Counted from the stretch's first letter, positions 33,480-42,011 are shown. The stretch: DNA of 64,000 nucleotides from Aeromicrobium senzhongii (GCF_014334735.1 NZ_CP060587.1:682001-746000), one strand, 5' to 3'. Program-made: numbers and translations. Notes: generated from the letters alone by a model not told the origin.

Positions 33480-34631
33480 ATGGACATCCCGTTCGCCGCC
33501 TCGGAGCGGTCGACGATCGGCGTGGAGTGGGAGCTCGCGCTGGTCGACCAGGACTCCGGGGACCTGCGCCAGGTCGCCCAGACGGTGCTCGAGGCGGTGG
33601 CGCCGGTCGGTGGCGGGGAGCACCCGCACATCAAGCAGGAGCTGCTGCTCAACACGGTCGAGGTCGTGACGGGGGTGTGCCGCACCGTCAAGGAGGTCAC
33701 CCACGACCTCAGTCGCAGCATCGAGGCGCTCCGGCTGGTCACCGACCCGCTGCGGGTCGAGCTGATGTGTGCGGGCACCCACCCGTTCGCACGGTGGACC
33801 CAGCAGAAGGTCACCGACAAGGAGCGGTATGCGACCCTGATCGACCGCACCCAGTGGTGGGGCCGCCAGATGTTGATCTACGGCGTCCACGTCCACGTCG
33901 GCATCGAGGACCGCGACAAGGTGCTGCCGATCAGCCGGGCGATGCTCACGCACTACGGCCACTTCCTGGCGCTCAGCGCGTCCAGCCCGTTCTGGGGCGG
34001 ACAGGACACCGGCTACGCCTCGAACCGCGCGCTGATGTTCCAGCAGCTGCCCACGGCGGGCCTGCCGTTCCAGTTCGACCACTGGCACGAGCTCGAGCAC
34101 TACGTCGGCGACATGATGCACACCGGCGTCATCGACTCCTTCGACGAGATCCGTTGGGACATCCGGCCCTCGCCGAAGTTCGGCACCCTGGAGATGCGCA
34201 TCTGCGACGGCGTCCCGACGCTCTCCGAGCTGGGCAGCATCGCGGCTCTGACCCACTGCCTGGTCGAGCACCACTCACGCGAGCTGGACGCGGGGCGCGA
34301 GCTGCCCTCGATCCCGTCGTGGTTCGTGCAGGAGAACAAGTGGCGGGCCGCCCGCTACGGCATGGACGCGATCCTCATCCTCGACCGCGAAGCCCGTGAG
34401 GAGCTCGTGACCGACGACCTGGAGCGGCTGCTGGTCCAGCTCGAGCCGGTCGCCGAGGACCTCGACTGCGCCGAGGAGCTGAACGGCGTCCGCGACATCA
34501 TGGCCGCCGGGGGCGCGTCCTACCAGCGTCAGCGCGCGGTCGCCGCGCAGCAGGCCGGCGAGCTCGACGTGGTCGTCGCGGCCCTCGTCGAGGAAATGCG
34601 AGCAGGCCGCCCGGTGTTGGACCGGACATGA
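33480..34631 (+). CDS. Glutamate–cysteine ligase family 2 (GCS2/YbdK-like)
   Basis: A 383-residue carboxylate–amine ligase. Seen: the opener [51 protein letters not shown], the catalytic-face [18 protein letters not shown] and the closing basic segment [13 protein letters not shown]. Actinobacteria use mycothiol rather than glutathione, so gamma-glutamylcysteine may feed another pathway (for example ergothioneine) or a different amine may be used. CAGGAT (33468-33473) ends 6 nt before the ATG. It is translationally coupled (ATGA) to a mycothiol-type oxidoreductase, which supports a low-molecular-weight thiol role. Confidence 0.88.
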   Translation: MDIPFAASERSTIGVEWELALVDQDSGDLRQVAQTVLEAVAPVGGGEHPHIKQELLLNTVEVVTGVCRTVKEVTHDLSRSIEALRLVTDPLRVELMCAGTHPFARWTQQKVTDKERYATLIDRTQWWGRQMLIYGVHVHVGIEDRDKVLPISRAMLTHYGHFLALSASSPFWGGQDTGYASNRALMFQQLPTAGLPFQFDHWHELEHYVGDMMHTGVIDSFDEIRWDIRPSPKFGTLEMRICDGVPTLSELGSIAALTHCLVEHHSRELDAGRELPSIPSWFVQENKWRAARYGMDAILILDREAREELVTDDLERLLVQLEPVAEDLDCAEELNGVRDIMAAGGASYQRQRAVAAQQAGELDVVVAALVEEMRAGRPVLDRT

Positions 34632-35236
34632 CCTCCACCGAAACCGTCGACCTCTGGTTCGACCCGCTGTGCCCCTGGGCCTGGATGACCTCCCGCTGGA
34701 TGCTCGAGGTCGAGCAGGTCCGGCCCGTCCACACCGTGTTCCACGTGATGAGCCTGTCCGTGCTCAACGAGGACAAGGACGTGCCCGACGAGTACCGCGA
34801 GGCGATCGAGCAGGGCTGGGGTCCCGTCCGCCTGGCCATCGCCGCCGAGCAGAAGTACGGCACCGAGGTGCTGCGCGACCTCTACACCGAGCTGGGCACG
34901 CGCCGCCACAACGAGGGCCGCGAGTTCGACCGCACCCTGTACGAGGAGGCGCTGGTCGCAGCCGGACTCCCCGTCGAACTGGCGGACGCCGCTGACGACA
35001 CGTCGCTCGACGACGCCGTCCGGGCCTCCCACGTCGACGGCATCAGCCGTGTCGGCGAGGAGGTCGGCACCCCCGTGATCTCGATCGGCGACACCGCCTT
35101 CTTCGGTCCGGTGCTCTCGCCCGCCCCGAAGGGCGAGCAGGCCGGAACGGTGTTCGACGGTGCTCGCGCCCTGGCGTCCTACGACGGCTTCTTCGAGCTC
35201 AAGCGCACCCGGACCCGCGAGCCGATCTTCGACTGA
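34628..35236 (+). CDS. Mycothiol-dependent DsbA-fold oxidoreductase (Rv2466c-like)
   Basis: A 202-residue thioredoxin-fold protein with an inserted helical domain. Seen: the active site [16 protein letters not shown] (CPWA, single Cys) and [14 protein letters not shown], then [14 protein letters not shown]. It continues [20 protein letters not shown] with the cis-Pro, and ends [12 protein letters not shown]. These closely match the pattern of M. tuberculosis Rv2466c, a mycothiol-dependent nitroreductase/mycoredoxin that activates nitro prodrugs. The first bases overlap the GCS2 gene stop. Confidence 0.9.
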   Translation: MTSTETVDLWFDPLCPWAWMTSRWMLEVEQVRPVHTVFHVMSLSVLNEDKDVPDEYREAIEQGWGPVRLAIAAEQKYGTEVLRDLYTELGTRRHNEGREFDRTLYEEALVAAGLPVELADAADDTSLDDAVRASHVDGISRVGEEVGTPVISIGDTAFFGPVLSPAPKGEQAGTVFDGARALASYDGFFELKRTRTREPIFD

Positions 35237-35263
35237 GGGAGCCGGGCCGGGATACTGGGCGCG

Positions 35264-36880
35264 ATGACCGACCAGCTGCCAAGTCTCGCTGCACGTCTCC
35301 GCGCTCGCCGGGACCGGGAGGTCGACGACCTCCGGCACCGGTTCCGCACGGACCTGGGGACGCGCAACCGCGTCTTCGCCTGGTCCTCTGCGGGACTGGT
35401 CCTCGTCGCCGCGCTGGCCCTGACGATCCGGGCCGTCGTGCACGGACTGGGCCCGGGCGCGGTCGTGGCGGCGGTGCTCGGCGGCGTGCTCGTCCGGGCC
35501 GCCATGCTGCGCCCGGCGGCCCCGCCGCACGTGCACGGCCTTCCCGGCGTGCCCGAGCCCGCCGTCTGTCCCACGCCCGACCCGCCCGATCGCAGCCCGT
35601 TCGTCCTGACCGTGCGCTGGCTCGGCGCCGTGCTCGCCTTCGCGCTGGCCCTGGCCTCGCTGCCGGTGGTGCTCGTCGTCCTCGTCCCGCTGGCCGTCGC
35701 GGCCGCGCCGGTCGTCGCCGACAAGGTGCGGTTGTGGGGCGCCCGCCGGACCCTGCGCCGCGCCCTGCTGGCCTACGAGCCACGGTTCGTGCTCGGCTAC
35801 GGCGGCTACGGCGGCGGGCCGATCCACGTCGGGATGTGGGAGCCGCACCTGCTGGCCTCGGGGGACCGCGGCGTGATCGTCGGGCTGCGGTCGCACTACT
35901 GCGCCGAGCTGCGTGCCGGGATCCGCCCGACGATGCCGTGGATCTCGGCCGGCTCGGACGTGCTGGGGGACATGCGGGTCCTGACGGTCCCGTCCATGAC
36001 GACGTTCTTCTACGTCCACAACGCGCCCGGCCACCTCAAGCTCATGGGCATCCGCTCGGTCCGGCACGTGTGGTTGGGACACGGCGACTCCGACAAGTCC
36101 GGCAGCCACCACAGCCGTCACCTGCGCTACGACGTGCTGGTGGCGTCGGGTGAGGCGGCGATCGACCGGTACACACGGCACGGGGTCGACATTCCGCGCG
36201 AGCGCTTCGTGCTGCTGGGCCGTCCCCAGTCCGGCGACGTGCTGCCCGCCGCCACGCCGGTCACCGAGCTGGAGCGGCCGACCGTGCTCTACGCGCCCAC
36301 CTGGACCGGCAACGGCAAGATGACGAACTTCTCGTCCATCAAGGTCGCCGACCGGATCCTGCGGGCGCTCATCGACGCCGACGTGAACATCATCTTCCGG
36401 CCCCACCCGGTCTTCCTGCGGGCTCCCTCGTGGACCGACCGGCTGGCGGCGCTCGACGCGATCCTGCAGGCCGATCACGACGATCCGACGAACGCCCGCC
36501 GGCACCTGTGGGGAGAGGAGGCCGTCCGCGGGCTCTCGGTCGCGGACTGCATGAACCGCGCCGACGCGCTGGTCTCGGACGTCTCGAGTGTGGTCTCGGA
36601 CTGGCTCGCCTCGGGCAAGCCGTACCTCATGGTGAGCATGGCCCACGGTCTCGACGAGTTCGCCGAGGCCGTCCCGGTCGCCGCGGGCGGCTACATGGTC
36701 GACAAGCGCCTGACGGGCCTGGCCGACGTCCTCGACGACATGCTGCGCCGCGACCCGCTCGCCGACCGCCGGCGGCTCCTGAAGGTGCACGTCCTGGGTG
36801 ATTACGAGGGTGACGAGTCGGCCCGCGCGTTCGCCGCCTGGGTGCACGAGATGGCACACACGCCGCTGGTCCGGTCCTGA
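35264..36880 (+). CDS. CDP-glycerol glycerophosphotransferase-like membrane-associated transferase
   Basis: A 538-residue protein. The N-terminal about 30 residues are charged, then four hydrophobic helices (for example FAWSSAGLVLVAALALTI, FALALASLPVVLVVLVPLAV) anchor it. A cytosolic GT-B-like domain follows with SVRHVWLGHGDSDKS, VGRPQ-like FVLLGRPQSGDVLP, TVLYAPTWTGNG, IIFRPHPVFLR, and ADALVSDVSSVVSDWLASGKPYLMV, the Glyphos_transf pattern. Family members polymerise teichoic-acid glycerol or ribitol phosphate. No teichoic acid operon is adjacent, so the product is uncertain. GATACT (35251-35256) ends 7 nt before the ATG. Confidence 0.82.
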   Translation: MTDQLPSLAARLRARRDREVDDLRHRFRTDLGTRNRVFAWSSAGLVLVAALALTIRAVVHGLGPGAVVAAVLGGVLVRAAMLRPAAPPHVHGLPGVPEPAVCPTPDPPDRSPFVLTVRWLGAVLAFALALASLPVVLVVLVPLAVAAAPVVADKVRLWGARRTLRRALLAYEPRFVLGYGGYGGGPIHVGMWEPHLLASGDRGVIVGLRSHYCAELRAGIRPTMPWISAGSDVLGDMRVLTVPSMTTFFYVHNAPGHLKLMGIRSVRHVWLGHGDSDKSGSHHSRHLRYDVLVASGEAAIDRYTRHGVDIPRERFVLLGRPQSGDVLPAATPVTELERPTVLYAPTWTGNGKMTNFSSIKVADRILRALIDADVNIIFRPHPVFLRAPSWTDRLAALDAILQADHDDPTNARRHLWGEEAVRGLSVADCMNRADALVSDVSSVVSDWLASGKPYLMVSMAHGLDEFAEAVPVAAGGYMVDKRLTGLADVLDDMLRRDPLADRRRLLKVHVLGDYEGDESARAFAAWVHEMAHTPLVRS

Positions 36881-36902
36881 TCGGACCTGACAGGATGGAC
36901 CC

Positions 36903-37361
36903 ATGCGCGTCCACCTCGGTGCCGATCACGCCGGCTACGAACTCAAGAACCATCTCGTCACCTGGCTCACCGAGCACGGTCACGAGCCCGTCGACCACGG
37001 CGCCCACAGCTTCGACGCCGAGGACGACTACCCGCCGTTCTGCGTCGACGCGGCCCAGGCGGTCCTCGACGACAAGGGCTCGCTCGGCATCGTGATCGGC
37101 GGATCCGGCAACGGCGAGCAGATCGCCGCCAACAAGGTCCCCGGCATCCGCTGTGCGCTGACCTGGAGCGTCGAGACCGCTCAGCTCGCGCGCCAGCACA
37201 ACAACGCCCAGGTCATGGGCATCGGCGCCCGGATGCACTCGCTCGAGGAGGCCGAGCAGATCGTCGAGGCCTTCCTCACGACGCCGTGGAGCGAGGCCGA
37301 TCGCCACCAGCGTCGAATCGACCTGCTGGCGACGTACGAGGAGACCGGCACCTTTGCCTGA
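36903..37361 (+). CDS. rpiB: Ribose-5-phosphate isomerase B
   Basis: A 152-residue RpiB/LacAB-fold isomerase of the pentose-phosphate pathway. Seen: the opener HLGADHAGYELKNHLV, the phosphate and anomer-binding GIVIGGSGNGEQIAANKVPG, RCALTWSVETAQLARQHNNA and MGIGARM. Ser in the GSGNG loop replaces the E. coli Cys, as in mycobacterial enzymes. CAGGAT ends 6 nt before the ATG (candidate leaderless promoter). It overlaps the TTG start of the Fpg/Nei gene by 8 nt. Confidence 0.95.
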   Translation: MRVHLGADHAGYELKNHLVTWLTEHGHEPVDHGAHSFDAEDDYPPFCVDAAQAVLDDKGSLGIVIGGSGNGEQIAANKVPGIRCALTWSVETAQLARQHNNAQVMGIGARMHSLEEAEQIVEAFLTTPWSEADRHQRRIDLLATYEETGTFA

Positions 37362-38166
37362 GGGGCACACCCTCCACCGCCTCGCGTTGGACCTGACCGG
37401 GACGTTCGGCGACAAGGTCGTGCGCTCCGGGAGCCCTCAGGGCCGGTTCGAGGCCGCCGCCCGGCTCGACGGCCGCACCCTGCTCGAGGCGACGGCTCAT
37501 GGCAAGCACCTCTTCGTGGCGTTCTCCGACCTGGAGGAGCAGGTGCACGTGCACCTGGGTCTCTACGGCGCGTTCACCTTCGTCGAGGACCCCGAGCCGC
37601 CCGTCGTCGGCCAGGTCCGCTGGCGGCTCTCCTCGGGCCGCGCGACGGCCGACCTGCGCGGGCCGACGGCCTGTGAGCTGCTGGTCCCCGACGAGATCGA
37701 GGCGATCCACGCCCGGCTCGGCGCGGACCCCCTCGATCCCGCGGCGGACGTCGAGCGGGCCGCGGCCGTGGTGGCGGCGTCGCGGGCGCCCATCGCGACC
37801 CTCCTGATGGACCAGCGCGTCATCGCGGGCGTCGGCAACGTGTATCGCGCCGAGGTGCTCTTCCGGCACCGGATCGACCCGAGGGTGGCCGGTCGCGACC
37901 TGCGGCCGGGCACGTTCCTGACGCTGTGGGCGGACCTCGTCGACCTGATGGGCGAGGGTGTGCGCACCGGCCGGATCGACACCGTGCGCCCTGAGCACGA
38001 GCCCGAGGCGATGGGCCGCGAACCGCGGGTCGACGACCACGGCGGCGAGGTCTACGTCTATCGGCGGGCGGGTCAACCGTGCCTGGTCTGCGGAACCCGC
38101 GTGCGCACCGAAGTCGTCGCCGGCAGAAACCTCTTCTGGTGCCCACGTTGTCAGCGGCGCCGGTAG
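37354..38166 (+). CDS. Fpg/Nei family DNA glycosylase (Nei2-like)
   Basis: A 270-residue base-excision repair enzyme. The start is a TTG, fixed by catalytic chemistry: after Met removal the next residues PEGHTLHRLA provide the N-terminal Pro nucleophile and Glu. Other motifs: EATAHGKHLFVAF (Lys), VHVHLGLYG, the H2TH region MDQRVIAGVGNVYRAEVLF, and a C-terminal zinc finger CLVCGTRVRTEVVAGRNLFW...CPRCQ. The order matches actinobacterial Nei-type enzymes for oxidised pyrimidines. It overlaps rpiB. Its TAG stop starts the -10 hexamer of the next gene. Confidence 0.93.
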   Translation: MPEGHTLHRLALDLTGTFGDKVVRSGSPQGRFEAAARLDGRTLLEATAHGKHLFVAFSDLEEQVHVHLGLYGAFTFVEDPEPPVVGQVRWRLSSGRATADLRGPTACELLVPDEIEAIHARLGADPLDPAADVERAAAVVAASRAPIATLLMDQRVIAGVGNVYRAEVLFRHRIDPRVAGRDLRPGTFLTLWADLVDLMGEGVRTGRIDTVRPEHEPEAMGREPRVDDHGGEVYVYRRAGQPCLVCGTRVRTEVVAGRNLFWCPRCQRRR

Positions 38167-38169
38167 GGT
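38164..38169 (+). promoter_or_regulatory. Probable -10 element (TAGGGT) of the SpoIIE-type phosphatase gene
   Basis: It shares its TAG with the upstream stop codon and ends 6 nt before the GTG at 38176. Confidence 0.45.
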
Positions 38170-38175
38170 CGGTCC

Positions 38176-39291
38176 GTGAGCACGACGAAGGGTCCGCGGC
38201 GCGATCCGGTCGGCAGGTACCTGTCGACCAACGCCCGCGAATGGCGGTCAGGATCCCGGGACGGCCAGATGGCCGTTCTCGCCGCCCTGATGCTGCTCAC
38301 CGGCGCGATGTTCATCGTCAGCCTGCAGTGGTACTGGATCATGCCCGTCGCGATGTTCATCGTGCCGCTGATCGTCGGCGGGATGCTGTTGCAGTGGCGG
38401 CTCCACGCGGCCCTGACGGTCATCGTCCTGTTCGCCGCCACCGTGTCGGCGCTGGTCTACTCGGTGGACACCGGCTTCAACTCCTCGCGTCCGGCCTCCG
38501 CGGCGGCGCTCTACATCGCTGCGGGAATCCTGTTGTACAGCTCTTCGCGCAACCGCTCCGGACTGCCCGCCGCGCTCGGTGAGGCGATGCTGATGGAGTT
38601 GCGCGACCGGCTGCAGGCCCAAGGCGCCGTCCCGCCGCTGCCCGACGGCTGGGTCAGCGAGTCGGCGATGGAGTCGGCCGGGTCGGCCAAGTTCGCGGGC
38701 GACTTCCTCGTGGCCAACCTGTCCAAGGACGAGAAGTACCTCGAGATGGTGCTCGTCGACGTCTGTGGCAAGGGCGTCGCGGCCGGCACGCAGTCCCTGC
38801 AGCTGGCCGGTGCGCTGGGTGGGCTCATCGGATCCCTCCCGCCGCTGGGCCTGTTCGCCGCCGGCAACGACTACCTCATGCGCCAGTCGTGGGACGAGGG
38901 CTTCGCCACGGCCGTGCACGTCCTGGTCAACCTCGAGACGGGTGGCTACGAGGTGCTCAACGCCGGACACCCGCCGGCCATGCACTGGAAGCGCGACCAG
39001 AAGGAGTGGGTCGTCTCCGGTGCGCGCGGACTGGCGCTCGGCATCATCGACCGTCCGGAGTTCCACGGCACCTCGGGTGTCATCGAGCCGGGCGAGGCGC
39101 TGATGTTCTACACCGACGGCGTCGTCGAGACCCGCACCCTGGACCTCACCGTCGGGGTCGAGTGGCTGCGCGGGGCCGCCGCGATCGCGATCTCCCAGGA
39201 GATGGCCGGCGCGCCGCGTCGCATCCTGGACCAGACCGAGCCCGGCGAGGACGACCGCGCCGTGCTGATCCTGCATCGACTCCCGGCCTGA
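38176..39291 (+). CDS. PP2C-type (SpoIIE domain) serine/threonine phosphatase, membrane-bound
   Basis: A 371-residue protein. Four hydrophobic helices lie in about residues 30-130 (VLAALMLLTGAMFIVSL, IMPVAMFIVPLIVGGMLL, LTVIVLFAATVSALVY, ALYIAAGILLYSS). A cytosolic SpoIIE domain follows with GDFLVANLSKDEKYLEMVLV, DVCGKGVAAGTQSLQLAG, EVLNAGHPPAMHW, and MFYTDGVVETRTLD; the Asp residues coordinate Mn/Mg. It resembles RsbU/RsbP-like anti-anti-sigma phosphatases, though no STAS or anti-sigma gene is next to it. GTG start; followed by a tiny membrane protein gene. Confidence 0.88.
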   Translation: MSTTKGPRRDPVGRYLSTNAREWRSGSRDGQMAVLAALMLLTGAMFIVSLQWYWIMPVAMFIVPLIVGGMLLQWRLHAALTVIVLFAATVSALVYSVDTGFNSSRPASAAALYIAAGILLYSSSRNRSGLPAALGEAMLMELRDRLQAQGAVPPLPDGWVSESAMESAGSAKFAGDFLVANLSKDEKYLEMVLVDVCGKGVAAGTQSLQLAGALGGLIGSLPPLGLFAAGNDYLMRQSWDEGFATAVHVLVNLETGGYEVLNAGHPPAMHWKRDQKEWVVSGARGLALGIIDRPEFHGTSGVIEPGEALMFYTDGVVETRTLDLTVGVEWLRGAAAIAISQEMAGAPRRILDQTEPGEDDRAVLILHRLPA

Positions 39292-39301
39292 CGGGTTCCG
39301 C

Positions 39302-39496
39302 GTGGACGAGCAGCCCGGACCGGTCACCTGGCCGTTCTACGCGACCTGCGCCGTCATCGTGGCGATGGGGATGTTCCTCATGAACGGGGGGAACAGACCG
39401 CTCGCGGGCTGGCTGTTCGTGGTCTTCGGTGCCGTGGCGATCGTCGGCTCCCTGGCGCGGGCGGCGGTGGACCGCCTGCGCGGTCACCGCGACTGA
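39302..39496 (+). CDS. Small membrane protein, 64 residues
   Basis: Two hydrophobic segments (about 10-29 WPFYATCAVIVAMGMFLM, about 35-52 LAGWLFVVFGAVAIVGSL) with a basic C-terminus (DRLRGHRD). No family is recognised. GTG start 10 nt after the phosphatase stop, so it is probably in the same operon. It ends 1 nt before the convergent tRNA-Gly gene. Confidence 0.65.
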   Translation: MDEQPGPVTWPFYATCAVIVAMGMFLMNGGNRPLAGWLFVVFGAVAIVGSLARAAVDRLRGHRD

Positions 39497-39497
39497 G

Positions 39498-39573
39498 TGG
39501 AGCGGACGACGAGATTCGAACTCGCAACATCCTGCTTGGAAGGCAGGGACTCTAGCCATTGAGTTACGTCCGC
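39498..39573 (-). tRNA. tRNA-Gly (anticodon UCC)
   Basis: A 76-nt cloverleaf on the minus strand including an encoded CCA: acceptor GCGGACG/CGTCCGC, anticodon stem CCTGC/GCAGG with loop CTTCCAA (anticodon UCC), T loop TTCGAAT, discriminator U. It reads GGA and GGG. Confidence 0.95.
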
Positions 39574-39626
39574 GTGGCGCCGAAGCGCCAGCACCATGAT
39601 GCCACAACCACCCGTGCGGGTTCGAC

Positions 39627-40193
39627 TCAGCGGGCGGTTCGCGAGTCCGACGTCGTGGAGATGACCAGGTCCGCCGCGGCGGGGGTGCGGTCGGTCGTGA
39701 GGTACTCCTCCTCCTGGGCGGCCCACACGTCCCACCAGGGCTCGTACGTGTCACCGTCGCGGGCCAGGGCGCGGCGGCGACGCTCGGTCTCGTCCGCCTC
39801 CAGCCACACCAGGTGGCTGAGGAACGGCCGCAACGGCAGCGCGCCCGCACCGACGCCCTCGATGATCAGGTCGGGGGTGGGCCGGACGGTCAGCCACCGC
39901 CCGGGCCGGTCGGCCGCCCAGTCCCACTGACGCGCGCGCCCCACCTCGCCGATCGCCAGGTCGGCCAGCAGGGCCCGGACGACCGCCGGGGTCTGCGCGA
40001 GTCCGTGCCATCCGGGATAGAGCCGCTCGAGGTGCAGGATCGGCGCGCCCGTCAGGTCGGCCAGGTCGAGGGCGAGGGCCGTCTTGCCCGCTCCGCTGCG
40101 CCCGTCGATCGCGACGACGCGGGTCGTTCCGCAGGCGGGTGCGCGCAGGCGGACCTGCTCGGCCAGGTGTCTCGCGGGGCTGGTGGGTTCCAC
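39627..40193 (-). CDS. Uridine kinase-like P-loop NTPase
   Basis: A 188-residue P-loop protein with Walker A VVAIDGRSGAGKTALALDL. It then has APILHLERLYPGWHGL and a Walker-B-like PDLIIEGVGAGALP, and LVWLEADETERRRRALARDG resembling the lid of nucleoside kinases. Homologues are annotated as uridine kinase-like or (d)NMP/ATP-binding proteins; substrate unproven. It starts with GTG; a minus-strand TAGCGT (40201-40206) ends 7 nt upstream. It is divergent from moaD. Confidence 0.78.
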   Translation of the reverse strand: MEPTSPARHLAEQVRLRAPACGTTRVVAIDGRSGAGKTALALDLADLTGAPILHLERLYPGWHGLAQTPAVVRALLADLAIGEVGRARQWDWAADRPGRWLTVRPTPDLIIEGVGAGALPLRPFLSHLVWLEADETERRRRALARDGDTYEPWWDVWAAQEEEYLTTDRTPAAADLVISTTSDSRTAR

Positions 40194-40200
40194 TGGATCG

Positions 40201-40206
40201 ACGCTA
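40201..40206 (-). promoter_or_regulatory. Probable -10 element (TAGCGT) of the P-loop kinase gene
   Basis: Minus-strand hexamer ending 7 nt before the GTG at 40193; divergent to the moaD promoter. Confidence 0.4.
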
Positions 40207-40243
40207 ACCTGCTCGCCCCGTCGTGGCCAGAGCGACGGCGGGC

Positions 40244-40249
40244 TACGTT
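40244..40249 (+). promoter_or_regulatory. Probable -10 element (TACGTT) of moaD
   Basis: The hexamer ends 6 nt before the ATG at 40256. Confidence 0.4.
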
Positions 40250-40255
40250 GGGCCC

Positions 40256-40498
40256 ATGGAGCCCGTCCACGTCCGACTCTTCGCCGCCGCGCGTGAGGCC
40301 GCGGGGACGTCCGAGACGTCGCTCGTCGCCGGCACGCTCGGCGAGCTCCTCGACGGCCTGGCCGAACGGTTCGTGGACCTCGGGCCGGTGCTCACGCGGT
40401 GCTCCGTGCTGGTCGAGGGGATCCGCACGACCGATCGGGAGACCGTCCTGCCGCCGGGCCTCACCGTCGACGTGCTGCCGCCGTTCGCGGGAGGCTGA
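40256..40498 (+). CDS. moaD: Molybdopterin synthase sulfur carrier subunit MoaD
   Basis: An 80-residue ubiquitin-like protein. The opener VHVRLFAAAREAAGTSET and C-terminal VDVLPPFAGG with terminal Gly-Gly are the MoaD hallmarks. The last Gly would be adenylated and thiocarboxylated by an MoeB-type enzyme, which is not in this window. It works with MoaE to convert cyclic pyranopterin monophosphate to molybdopterin. It converges on moaA with one nt between stops. The ATG is chosen because homology and a -10-like hexamer place it there; an in-frame upstream extension is discarded. Confidence 0.92.
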   Translation: MEPVHVRLFAAAREAAGTSETSLVAGTLGELLDGLAERFVDLGPVLTRCSVLVEGIRTTDRETVLPPGLTVDVLPPFAGG

Positions 40499-40499
40499 G

Positions 40500-41477
40500 T
40501 CAGCCGCCGATCGCGCTCATCGGGCGCGTCGGCTGGACGAAGGTCGGCGAGTCGATGCCGTGCCCGGCACGCTTCGCGGCGATCGACGACTCGAAGACCC
40601 GGGCGAGGTCGGCATCGGTGCCGCCGCCGCGCAGCACCGGGACGAGATCGGACTCATCGCGCGCGAAGAGGCAGTTGCGCACGTGACCGTCGGCAGTGAT
40701 CCGGATGCGGTCGCAGGCCGCGCAGAACGGTGCGGTGACCGAGGCGATCACGCCCACGGTGGCCGGGCCCCCGTCGACCGTCCACAGATCGGCGGGGGAG
40801 GAGCCCCGGCCGGTCACGGGCTCGAGCTCGAACCGGGTGCGCAGGGTCTGCAGGATCTCGGCGCCCGGCACCATGGTTGCCCGGTCCCAGGTGTGACCGG
40901 CGTCGAGCGGCATCTGCTCGATGAACCGCATCTGGGCGCCGGCACCGATCGCGAACTCGACCAGGTCGACCAGCTCGTCGTCGTTGACGCCGCGCATGGC
41001 GACCGCGTTCAGCTTCAGCGGCGCGAAGCCGGCAGCGCGGGCGGCCTCGATCCCGGCCAGGACGTCGCCCAGCCGGTCGCGTCGGGTCAGCGCCGCGAAG
41101 CGCTCGGCGTCGAGCGTGTCGATCGAGATGTTGAGCCGGGTCAGGCCCGCCTCGCGCAGCGGGACGGCGAGCTCGGCCAGGCGCAGGCCGTTCGTCGTCA
41201 TCGAGACCTCGGGTCCGAGGGCCGCGAGCCGGCGGACGACGTCGACGGCATCCCTGCGCACGAGCGGCTCGCCCCCGGTGAGCCGGATCGTGGTGACGCC
41301 CAGCGAGACGCAGACCCGGGCGATGCGCTCGATCTCGTCCGTCGTGAGGATGCTGTCGCGCTCGATCCACGGCACGCCTTCGGCGGGCATGCAGTACGTG
41401 CAGCGCAGCGAGCACTTGTCGGTGAGGGAGATCCTCAGGTCGCGGTGGACCCGGCCGAAGCCGTCGACGAGGCTCAC
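40500..41477 (-). CDS. moaA: GTP 3',8-cyclase MoaA (radical SAM)
   Basis: A 325-residue radical-SAM enzyme for the first step of molybdenum cofactor synthesis. Seen: opener GRVHRDLRISLTDKCSLRC, the SAM [4Fe-4S] motif CSLRCTYC, TGGEPLVRRD, and the C-terminal second cluster ligands in FCAACDRIRITADGHVRNC. It ends in Gly-Gly, needed for activity in known MoaA. It starts with GTG overlapping the moaE stop (GTGA), so moaE–moaA form one coupled unit. Confidence 0.96.
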   Translation of the reverse strand: MSLVDGFGRVHRDLRISLTDKCSLRCTYCMPAEGVPWIERDSILTTDEIERIARVCVSLGVTTIRLTGGEPLVRRDAVDVVRRLAALGPEVSMTTNGLRLAELAVPLREAGLTRLNISIDTLDAERFAALTRRDRLGDVLAGIEAARAAGFAPLKLNAVAMRGVNDDELVDLVEFAIGAGAQMRFIEQMPLDAGHTWDRATMVPGAEILQTLRTRFELEPVTGRGSSPADLWTVDGGPATVGVIASVTAPFCAACDRIRITADGHVRNCLFARDESDLVPVLRGGGTDADLARVFESSIAAKRAGHGIDSPTFVQPTRPMSAIGG

Positions 41478-41914
41478 AGTCCGACCCAGCCGCTCCGGCC
41501 GCTGGCGTCGGTCTGGCGCTTCCAGATGGGGACTTCGGTCTTGATCAACTCGATCAGTGCCCGGGTCGACTCGAGCGCCTCGCGGCGATGCGCGGCGCTG
41601 CTGGCGACGACCACGGCCACGTCCCCGACCCCGAGGGAGCCGACGCGGTGCGACACCGCGATCGTGGCGCCGGTGTTGAGCGCCACCGTTCCCGCGAGCG
41701 CCGTCAGGATTCCCTCGGCGTCGGGGTGCGTCTCGTACTCCAGCGCGACGACGGCGCCGTCGGCCCCGGGGTCGTGGTCGCGGATCGTGCCGATGAAGAC
41801 GTCGGTGGCTCCGACGGTCGGACCGGCGACGGCGGCGAGGTGGGAGGCGACGTCCAGCGACGCGTCCACCACGCGGGCCAGGGCCACGCGTCCGGCGGCC
41901 GCCTCGGTGATCAT
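41474..41914 (-). CDS. moaE: Molybdopterin synthase catalytic subunit MoaE
   Basis: A 146-residue protein. Seen: the GATDVFIGTIRDHD opener, VVALEYETHPDA, VSHRVGSLGVGDVAVVVASS, AHRREALESTRALIELIKTE and the catalytic-lysine VPIWKRQ close. It forms a heterotetramer with MoaD. The start ATG has a minus-strand TAGGCT (41921-41926) ending 6 nt upstream. It is transcribed with moaA; moaD is on the opposite strand 1 kb away, an uncommon split of the synthase subunits. Confidence 0.95.
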   Translation of the reverse strand: MITEAAAGRVALARVVDASLDVASHLAAVAGPTVGATDVFIGTIRDHDPGADGAVVALEYETHPDAEGILTALAGTVALNTGATIAVSHRVGSLGVGDVAVVVASSAAHRREALESTRALIELIKTEVPIWKRQTDASGRSGWVGL

Positions 41915-41920
41915 GACTTC

Positions 41921-41926
41921 AGCCTA
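41921..41926 (-). promoter_or_regulatory. Probable -10 element (TAGGCT) of moaE-moaA
   Basis: Minus-strand hexamer ending 6 nt before the moaE ATG. Confidence 0.45.
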
Positions 41927-41937
41927 GGCGTCCTGCG

Positions 41938-42011
41938 TCGGGATGACAGGATTTGAACCTGCGGCCCCCTGCTCCCAAAGCAGGTGCGCTACCAAGCTGC
42001 GCCACATCCCG
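41938..42011 (-). tRNA. tRNA-Pro (anticodon UGG)
   Basis: A 74-nt cloverleaf on the minus strand: acceptor CGGGATG/CATCCCG, anticodon stem CCTGC/GCAGG with loop TTTGGGA (anticodon UGG), T loop TTCAAAT, discriminator A. CCA is not encoded. The C1-G72 pair is typical of bacterial tRNA-Pro. Confidence 0.95.

Noticed and set aside
30929-34399. Very long plus-strand open frame (about 1156 codons) antisense to pepN and continuing into GCS2
   Set aside because: GC-rich codon bias creates stop-free antisense frames; its composition (Arg/Gly/His/Val-rich, no domain) and full overlap with pepN, whose catalytic motifs are intact, mark it as a shadow.
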